From NCBI GenBank assembly GCA_003488005.1, contig DNND01000064.1:109460-124154 (forward strand): a DNA stretch of 14,695 bases, read 5' to 3'. Below, in pieces: positions 8,564-14,695 of this stretch. The notes under the pieces were generated by a model. The model ran no database searches and was not told the DNA's origin. It was given only the letters and a program-made list of their open reading frames with translations. This DNA comes from Blastocatellia bacterium. Its GTDB lineage: Bacteria > Acidobacteriota > Blastocatellia > Pyrinomonadales > Pyrinomonadaceae. Position 1 is the first letter of the stretch. Each line of letters opens with the position of its first letter. The position numbers and the translations under genes are program-made.

Positions 8564-8755
8564 AATACGCAACATGGTGCGCTTGCATTTCCGCGTGGAT
8601 GATCTTGAGCTGAGACTTAGTGCTAGTGGAATAGCTGTTCGCCCAATCCAAACCATGCCAGCGGTCTTGCCAATCGGTTCGCCTGCTCCTGCGTTTAGAC
8701 TTTCGCTTCCTTCTGGTGAGAGGCAAATTCTTGATGCGTTAAAAGCGTCTGGCAG

Positions 8756-8770
8756 CTCTCGAGCCGAGAG
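8756..8770 (-). terminator. Possible weak terminator hairpin after the LysM-like giant gene
   Basis: About 30 nt past the TGA, the minus strand has CTCTCG-GCT-CGAGAG, a 6-bp GC-rich stem with a 3-nt loop. A TTTT run follows about 12 nt later. The stem is short and the T run is detached, so termination here is only a possibility. Confidence 0.25.
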
Positions 8771-8800
8771 TCAAGCCCACCCCATCAAACACTTCATTGA

Positions 8801-11800
8801 TCAAGGACCCACGAGCGCGGACAATAGCTGTCGGATTTCCAGGACTGGTCGGCTGTCCATGCGGTCTATTACCGAATAGGCGGTTACTGAGAAAACCCAT
8901 TCGGCGTTTGCTGACGATGGGTTATTGTCCGACTTCCACTGCGCTAACATCTGGGCCACCGTAGCAGCTTCAGACGCCTGGTAAGGAGCTCGCGGGCGCA
9001 TGCTGATCGGCAGGCTCGTTCGCATGTTTGCAGTAGGGACCAACTCGTATCCGTATTGAAGTATCAACGTGACAGGACGGGTGCCGGAAACGTCGCCATC
9101 AAGCAGGCCGCTCATGACCGTCGCCAGGCGGTTCCCGTCTAATGTCCAGGTCCCGATAACGAATGAATCCCAGACCAGCAGAGGCACGACCGGATCAGCA
9201 AACGCAACAGGCGGTGTCATGAATATGAAACCGTCTCGCGTGCGTGGACCTTCCGGTCCCAGGAGACTTGCGTTGCGAATCACTGCGATGCTGGCCGTCG
9301 CCTTTTGGTATCTGGCTAAATGCAATCCTTCGAATGAGACTTCGACATTAAGCTGAGATCCGACCGGCACCGGACGGGCAGGTTCAATTTTCGGCTTATC
9401 TGCCCAGGCAGGAAAAACATAGCGGCACAGTTGTCCGACGGGTTGGCCACGCTCTAGCTTGAGCGTCTGCCCTCCCGGCGTCGTAACGCTGATCTCAGGC
9501 CAGTCGACGGATCCGGTTGAGGCAATATCGCGCTCAAGTGTAAACGCTACGTAGTAGCTGTTGCCCTCGACATCCTTGGCCCATTCCGCAGTTACCACGT
9601 AACGGTAGGTTTCCATTTGCGGCAGTGACTCAGGATCGTCAGTCGCCGCGAGTGCGCCCATTGATAGCGCCAGGTGCGCCCATTCCGGCTGGGACGCCGT
9701 CGTCCAGTGCGAAGTCCAGGTATCTCGGACCCTTTGGACCAGACCGGCAAACGTCGCTGCCGCATTGGCTAGCGGCGTGTTGGGAGCGACTGTTGCGGTA
9801 GCCGGCAAAGTCTTGAGCGTCTCCCATAGTTGGCCGCGAACGGTTTCATATTGTGCAAGCGCCGCGAACAGATCGTCGGTGTCTGTCGCGCCGAAGAAAC
9901 CAGAGGGTGGTTCGTTGAATACAACGTCGAAGCGCATCTGGTCTTGTGCAGCACTAGCATGCTGGTAGGTAAACGCGTAGGTCCAAAACGGGGCCTTGGT
10001 CCAATCGAGGGTGTCAGGGTACGTTCGGCGGTCGCCCTGAGACAGCAGTACTGCCGGTGTCGGATAATTACGTAACGGGACGGGAGCCTTGGTCGCCCCC
10101 AGTACGAGAGACCAGCCGGGTGGAGTAGCTGTCTGATCGGGCGGCAGAACAAAGCTTAGCCAGTCGGAAGCTTCATAACCCTCAGTTACCGGTCTGATGT
10201 TGAACTCAACCTCGTTGATACCATAGTTCATATTTAAACTGAGATAACTCTGCAAAGCGTCGGCGGATGACGACTGGTTTTTGGAATCCGCGGGCTTTTG
10301 CAATGTCACGCCGAAGGTGACGTATGACGACGGTTGCTCGAGATCGATCTTGGCGCCTGCGATACTGACTCGCTTACCGTCGCTATCGCTCGCCGAGTCG
10401 TCCTTGATCGCTGTCCCTGATAGCCGGGCGCGCAGCGCAGGCCAGCGCGCGGCGACCCGGGTTTCGCTGTCGTATTGAAGCAGCACGTCTGTTCCCCACG
10501 CCTGGTTGAGGTTGATCAGCAAATTCTGCTTAAGGAAGTCGTGTGCATTTTGCCAGTCGGGCGGACGGGTTGACGGCGATGGCTGATGGAGTTCAAGTAC
10601 ATAATCGAGGCCGTTTGCGATTGAGTTAGCCAAGTCGGCCTTCGCTCGGATCACACTTTCCAGGCTCCCGCGCGCCGCACCTCTATAAGCTGAGGCGGAA
10701 TAAGCGGCCGAAAGGAACAACTCACAGTCGCTGAGAAAGTCCGAAGCCCAAGCCTCGACGTCAATGCCCTGAAAGTTGGTGGGCGCCGGTGTATCCAGAT
10801 TGCCGTCCGCTTTCAGAGGACTGATCATCACTCCGGGTCGCGAAACCAGATGGTTGAACAGCGGCCGAAGAGCAAAAAACTGCGGCGCGGGCGCAGTCGA
10901 AAACGGCGGATGAACTGACACCTTCTCTATTAACTCCGGACCGAATCCAACTGCCCAGACATCTGTGTTAGCACCTTCGTCGGTAATCACCTTGCCGGTA
11001 CAAACACGCAACGTGCCGATAGCCTGTTCAAGATCGCCGGCAAAATCTTTTAGAGTCAGAGCGGCTTTAAAATCGCCGTCGCCATCGTTGTTATTGTTGC
11101 TCTCCGCGCCTTTTGGCGCCACCGGCGCGCTGCACGCTTCAGCCGGGCTGGGTTTGTCATCCGTTCCCTGAAAATCCGGAAGAATAAGCCTGCGATCGCT
11201 GCGTCGAATTTCAACCCAGGCATGTATCGGGAAGATGGCGCCGGGAACCAGAGCTGGATTCGTTCCCAGGTTCGCCGTTAGCGTGACTCCCGGCGGAGGC
11301 AGCAGTAATGGCGCATCGGTCACCAATACGGGTGCCGCTGCATGGAGGCGCACGACCTCCGCGAGATCAGTATGAACATGCTGCATCGCGAAGCCGGCGA
11401 CGATACTGTTTAGCGTGAATAGACTTGGACCACCCGGGTTGTCGGGATCCGGAGTCGTGACGACCGTATACAAGACGCCGCTGCGAGTGAGGCCGAAGGT
11501 CTTATTCGGCTGCAAAATTCCGGTGATGCTGGCATTGGCAAGTGCCAGTTGGAGAGGGTCAATTCCAAACAAGGCAGCGACTGAGGCGATGCTCGGTGTT
11601 GGGGCCTTTGCTGCCAGAGCCGGCGGGCAAAGCAGCACGCCTCCCGTAGCGAGATAACCAGCCTTCGCGCGCAGGAAGTCGACCACACTTCCCAGCGCGA
11701 CAGGCGGGTCGAACCGGTCGGCGACAGCCTGGAGCGAATCACCGGGCACGGTTGTTACGTTCTTTTGATCGACCTCAATTGTTTTTTCGCCGGCCACTAC

Positions 11801-14695
11801 GCCGGGCAGCGTTGCATTTGCAGTTGCTAGTGCGTGAACCGGGTCTGTTAGATCCAACGGCAGGAAGCGTGGAGTGATTAGATCCAGTGTGTCATTGGCG
11901 GCGATTTCATAGGGTACCCGTTCGCTCGTAGGCGGCTGCGGCAACGCCGTTTGCCCTGGCAACAGGATGTGCGCATTCGTCGCGAGCGGCACTGCTGCGT
12001 TGAACGCCAGCAACTGTTCTCCAGAAATGCCAAAGGTCTTGGCAGCGTCAGACACGGCGTTTTGAAACACGGCGCCGCCGTCCATGGTGTCCAGGAAGAT
12101 GGGCGTGCCTGGCACGAATAAATCGGGGGTTTCGGCGTTGGCGGCCGCCAGGGTCGTCACATTCTGACCAGAACTATTCGTCTCCAGAGTGTCGTGCTGA
12201 AGAACCGTGTAGTTTGCAACCTGGTAAGTTTTGTTTAAATCGAAAACGCCTTCGGTGGCCGCATCGACAACGCCAAGCGTGAGGGCGCTAACCGGTGTCC
12301 CGGCCTGCTCTCGGAACGTGCCGGCGACATCCTCCAGCGTCGTATCAGAGTTGCCCACCGTCACCACAGCGTCGTTGTACTTGAAATTGAACCCGACAGT
12401 TAAAAGGTTTTTCACGTTAACATTCGCCTGGATCAAGGACGCTACTGAACACTTTTGCAGCACTGCGAGCGCGCTGATGGTCGTCTTCGTCGAAGGCGTC
12501 TGAGCAGGCCGCGGCGGGAATGCGAGTTCGACACCTGGCCGCAGCGGCAGAATCTTGTTATCCAACAGAAGCTGCGAGGGGTCCGCGCTCAGCGACGCAG
12601 CGCTGTCGCCTTGTTTGAAAAGCACGAAGCGCGGAATCGGTATCGTAAAACTACCCGGAGTTCCGTCCGATTGGTTGGCAAAAATGCTTGCGAGCGGCAC
12701 GTTTGCATTCGCTGCGGCAAGGCCGTCGAACCACACGCCATAACGGGCTTTGACATCGTTCAAAGTATGACAAGACGTCGCGCTGGAAACTTCCAGCAGG
12801 CTGGATGTGGTCGTTAAAAACGCATGCGCCGCAGCAGTGAAACAACGCAATCCGATAATCTGGCCGCTTAGTCTGATCGGATTGCCTGTCGCATCACAAT
12901 TCAGTGTCGTGAGTAAGTTGCCTTCGATGGTGTCCTGCATTACCTGGTAATAGATACGAGCGTATCGCTCTCGGTGATCTTGAGAAACGCCGTGTGCGAG
13001 CGCGGGCGCGTCCGTCGCGCCGGGAAGGTATGCGCCCGGTTGGAAACCCAGTTCTACGGAGAGAGTCGGTCCTTCAATACCCTGCGGTTTAGGGACGCGA
13101 AACGCGGCTGTTAATGCCGGCCAGCTCGTGACGCCGATAACCGGATCCATATAGCCGACGGGCACGTCCAACTGTCCCAATGGAGCCGGCGTTGGACCAG
13201 GGTTAACCGGCGCCGAGGGATCAACGGGCGCGCCATCAGTTGCATTTCCCAACATGTCCTGAAACCAAAGTTCCGTGCGCACCGCTCCCAACGTTAACGC
13301 GTTCGGGGTGCCGACCAGCCGAATTCCCGCGTACGGATCCAGCAGCGGCGAGGGCAATCCAGTCAGATCGGGAAGGGCGTGTGACAAGGCAAAACGAGCG
13401 GCAGGGATTACCTGCATTAGCGTCCAAAGATCTCGATCGCCGAGAATCGGCGGCGCAGTCTTTTGCGGTCCAGCGGGAACACTCGGAGCGCAGCCGCGAA
13501 ATGCTTCGGTAGGCAGGAGGTCATACCCTGCCAACTGGTAGTAACGCCTTGTGCGATTTACCCGGTCTGCCCGCGGGTTGTTTGGATCTGGTTTGGGGGG
13601 ACGCTTGATAATTAATTCGAACCCCACGTTGCCCGGCTCGACGGTGGGAAGCCGCAGCTTGGCAGTCGGATCGTCGAGCGCCTCAACTACCAAATGAACC
13701 GCGCTGAGATCGATAGGGTCGCCCACGATAGCGCAATTATTAAAGCTAAGAAGCGAGCGCGACGGAACCGGCGCGGTCTGGCTGTTGATCGTGATGAGAA
13801 CCGACAAGGTTGCCAGTCCGTCTGAATCGTAAGCCGAGTCGGGCAGTGCGACACTACCGTCTGGCCCACTGACCTGGAGCCAATATCCGCCGCCACCGAC
13901 CACGCTGCACTCCCAGAGCAACATCAGAAAATTAACTGCGTCGGTGATCGGAGCATAGACCGCGGGTGGGTCGGTCGCAGCCTGCCGCGCATTTCGCAGA
14001 GCCCGCATTCCGCTATGCGTTTCAGTCGACAGGTTCGCTTTAACCAGGTATGCGCCATCCTGCGCGCTCAGAATCGGCGACGCCAGCCCGCCGGGCAGCC
14101 CGGCAGATATCGCGGGACCGTAGAGAAGAGTAACCACTGCGGCGCTGCTGCCGAGTGGAGCGATATAGGTCCAGGCCTGCAAGAGCGTTTGTCGCAGCGC
14201 GGTATCAGCGCCGAAGACTTCGTTCAACCCCGAGTAGCCGGGAATGCGCCGCACCTTAAAGTCAATCAAACAGCTCCATGCCCAACGCTCGACCTCACGG
14301 CCAGGCGCCGATGGAGCTTTGTTTGGATCGATGGTGGCGAGTGAGTAGCTGGTGTTGCTGTGTCCAGCCCGTGCCAACAGTGCGGTGGGCAGCGGCCAAA
14401 GTCCGGGCATGCGGGGATTGACATCGGAAGGAATCGGTCCAGGCAGCGTTATCGGTGTGGGCGTTTGCCAAAGAAGGTGCTGCTGCAAGTCCCATCGAAC
14501 CGGCTGGGCAAGCCACAGTTTTGAAGTCTGCAACGGCTCGTCAAATTCGGGCGTAAGTAACGGTTCCGGCGTGTAGTTCGAAATATCAACATCGGTGATG
14601 GTAACCGTCAGAGTGCCGGACGACCCGACGACTATTGCCGAGCCGAGATGGATCCATTGCTTTTGCACGCCAGGCACGTTGAAAGTGGCGGCGAG
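8801..14695 (-). CDS. Giant protein with a degenerate LysM-like repeat array; N-terminus beyond window
   Basis: The frame is open from the right edge to a TGA at 8803-8801, giving 1964 visible residues. A GTG at 14677 could be read as a start, but the six codons before it (LAATFN) are open to the edge and continue smoothly. I see no start signal there, so the gene is treated as 5'-partial. Visible residues 1-638 are beta-rich with Trp/Pro-rich patches (LWLAQPVRWDL, LLWECSVVGGGG). About residues 639-1138 hold some ten LysM-like modules. A short Asn/Asp tract (SNNNNDGDGD) lies near residue 1200. The remainder to 1964 mixes helical segments (near YETVRGQLWETL) with beta strands and ends LEIRQLLSALVGP. 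No enzyme motif or membrane segment is evident. I have an unverified impression of similar very large LysM-containing hypothetical proteins in other environmental bacteria, some near toxin or injection loci. A glycan-binding, structural or toxin-like role is possible; none is shown. Confidence 0.92.
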   Translation of the reverse strand, partial: LAATFNVPGVQKQWIHLGSAIVVGSSGTLTVTITDVDISNYTPEPLLTPEFDEPLQTSKLWLAQPVRWDLQQHLLWQTPTPITLPGPIPSDVNPRMPGLWPLPTALLARAGHSNTSYSLATIDPNKAPSAPGREVERWAWSCLIDFKVRRIPGYSGLNEVFGADTALRQTLLQAWTYIAPLGSSAAVVTLLYGPAISAGLPGGLASPILSAQDGAYLVKANLSTETHSGMRALRNARQAATDPPAVYAPITDAVNFLMLLWECSVVGGGGYWLQVSGPDGSVALPDSAYDSDGLATLSVLITINSQTAPVPSRSLLSFNNCAIVGDPIDLSAVHLVVEALDDPTAKLRLPTVEPGNVGFELIIKRPPKPDPNNPRADRVNRTRRYYQLAGYDLLPTEAFRGCAPSVPAGPQKTAPPILGDRDLWTLMQVIPAARFALSHALPDLTGLPSPLLDPYAGIRLVGTPNALTLGAVRTELWFQDMLGNATDGAPVDPSAPVNPGPTPAPLGQLDVPVGYMDPVIGVTSWPALTAAFRVPKPQGIEGPTLSVELGFQPGAYLPGATDAPALAHGVSQDHRERYARIYYQVMQDTIEGNLLTTLNCDATGNPIRLSGQIIGLRCFTAAAHAFLTTTSSLLEVSSATSCHTLNDVKARYGVWFDGLAAANANVPLASIFANQSDGTPGSFTIPIPRFVLFKQGDSAASLSADPSQLLLDNKILPLRPGVELAFPPRPAQTPSTKTTISALAVLQKCSVASLIQANVNVKNLLTVGFNFKYNDAVVTVGNSDTTLEDVAGTFREQAGTPVSALTLGVVDAATEGVFDLNKTYQVANYTVLQHDTLETNSSGQNVTTLAAANAETPDLFVPGTPIFLDTMDGGAVFQNAVSDAAKTFGISGEQLLAFNAAVPLATNAHILLPGQTALPQPPTSERVPYEIAANDTLDLITPRFLPLDLTDPVHALATANATLPGVVAGEKTIEVDQKNVTTVPGDSLQAVADRFDPPVALGSVVDFLRAKAGYLATGGVLLCPPALAAKAPTPSIASVAALFGIDPLQLALANASITGILQPNKTFGLTRSGVLYTVVTTPDPDNPGGPSLFTLNSIVAGFAMQHVHTDLAEVVRLHAAAPVLVTDAPLLLPPPGVTLTANLGTNPALVPGAIFPIHAWVEIRRSDRRLILPDFQGTDDKPSPAEACSAPVAPKGAESNNNNDGDGDFKAALTLKDFAGDLEQAIGTLRVCTGKVITDEGANTDVWAVGFGPELIEKVSVHPPFSTAPAPQFFALRPLFNHLVSRPGVMISPLKADGNLDTPAPTNFQGIDVEAWASDFLSDCELFLSAAYSASAYRGAARGSLESVIRAKADLANSIANGLDYVLELHQPSPSTRPPDWQNAHDFLKQNLLINLNQAWGTDVLLQYDSETRVAARWPALRARLSGTAIKDDSASDSDGKRVSIAGAKIDLEQPSSYVTFGVTLQKPADSKNQSSSADALQSYLSLNMNYGINEVEFNIRPVTEGYEASDWLSFVLPPDQTATPPGWSLVLGATKAPVPLRNYPTPAVLLSQGDRRTYPDTLDWTKAPFWTYAFTYQHASAAQDQMRFDVVFNEPPSGFFGATDTDDLFAALAQYETVRGQLWETLKTLPATATVAPNTPLANAAATFAGLVQRVRDTWTSHWTTASQPEWAHLALSMGALAATDDPESLPQMETYRYVVTAEWAKDVEGNSYYVAFTLERDIASTGSVDWPEISVTTPGGQTLKLERGQPVGQLCRYVFPAWADKPKIEPARPVPVGSQLNVEVSFEGLHLARYQKATASIAVIRNASLLGPEGPRTRDGFIFMTPPVAFADPVVPLLVWDSFVIGTWTLDGNRLATVMSGLLDGDVSGTRPVTLILQYGYELVPTANMRTSLPISMRPRAPYQASEAATVAQMLAQWKSDNNPSSANAEWVFSVTAYSVIDRMDSRPVLEIRQLLSALVGP
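11285..12780 (-). repeat. Array of about ten degenerate LysM-like modules inside the giant protein
   Basis: Canonical LysM is about 45 residues: a G-D-T/S-L-x-x-I-A motif, an N-P/N-x-x-L core and a final P-G-x-x-L/I strand. Here successive segments keep parts of this pattern. They are HTLNDVKARYG with AAANANV; FVLFKQGDSAASL with LPLRPGVEL; ISALAVLQKCSVASLIQANV; VGNSDTTLEDVAGTF with FDLNKTYQV; YTVLQHDTLETN with LFVPGTPIFL; DAAKTFGISGEQLLAFNAAV with ILLPGQ; VPYEIAANDTLDLI with LATANATLPG; VTTVPGDSLQAVADRF; IASVAALFGIDPLQLALANA with LQPNKTFGL; and YTVVTTP with LLLPPPG. The PGDSLQAVADRF unit (bases about 11715-11750) is the clearest. Known LysM modules bind peptidoglycan or chitin sugars. Decay of several units may mean that only a few bind or that the array is structural. 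Confidence 0.7.

Larger units (their letters stand above)
8034..8800. other. 767-bp intergenic region without a credible gene
   Basis: This spacer lies between the stop of the LysM-like giant gene and the start of the secreted giant gene, both on the minus strand. It looks less GC-rich than the genes and is interrupted by stops in all frames. Short open frames exist (for example minus 8532-8726 and minus 7952-8158), but they lack a Shine-Dalgarno or overlap the real gene. It holds a bipartite hairpin (8410-8444), a small hairpin just after the upstream gene (8756-8770) and a tentative promoter (8529-8563). No tRNA, small RNA family or riboswitch was recognised. Confidence 0.7.

Noticed and set aside
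8532..8726. 64-codon minus-strand frame with a very basic start (RRKRKSKRRSRR)
   Set aside because: It has only a TTG start and no Shine-Dalgarno, and I see no family match. A transposase remnant was considered, but no inverted repeats or catalytic motif support it.
8574..8879. 101-codon plus-strand frame crossing from the spacer into the LysM-like gene
   Set aside because: It overlaps the well-supported C-terminus of the minus-strand gene, and I see no ribosome site or domain.
14675..14677. GTG as the start of the LysM-like giant gene
   Set aside because: The frame stays open upstream to the window edge and no Shine-Dalgarno is seen. The sequence reads like the middle of a beta-rich domain.

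Overview
The window is about 95% coding and is filled by two very large, incomplete genes on the minus strand, separated by one 767-bp intergenic region. I see no RNA gene, insertion sequence, CRISPR array or credible plus-strand gene. Moderately high GC and giant secreted proteins built from carboxypeptidase-regulatory-like, SbsA-like Ig and IPT/TIG modules suggest an environmental bacterium with large surface proteins. Acidobacteriota would fit, as would other soil or water phyla. This is a guess from style, because no marker gene is present.

Reading in the direction of transcription (right to left): bases 14695-8801 hold the C-terminal 1964 residues of a giant protein whose start lies beyond the right edge. 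It has an unrecognised beta-rich N-terminal part, then about ten degenerate LysM-like modules (bases about 12780-11285), then about 825 residues I do not recognise. Bases 8800-8034 are a gene-free spacer with a striking bipartite hairpin, a weak terminator-like hairpin and a tentative promoter. Bases 8033-1 hold the first 2677 residues of a second giant protein, open to the left edge. It has a long signal peptide, a basic Ser/Gly/Pro linker, about 900 residues of beta-rich N-terminal domains, thirteen tandem carboxypeptidase-regulatory-like repeats, four Ig-like domains and an IPT/TIG domain cut by the window edge.

The second protein is very probably exported and forms a long modular rod, as in adhesins or the stalks of large surface toxins. 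The first may bind a glycan or act as a large structural or toxin-like protein, but nothing visible gives it an enzyme activity. The genes lie head to tail, so they may belong to one surface or delivery locus. The long spacer means co-transcription is not established.
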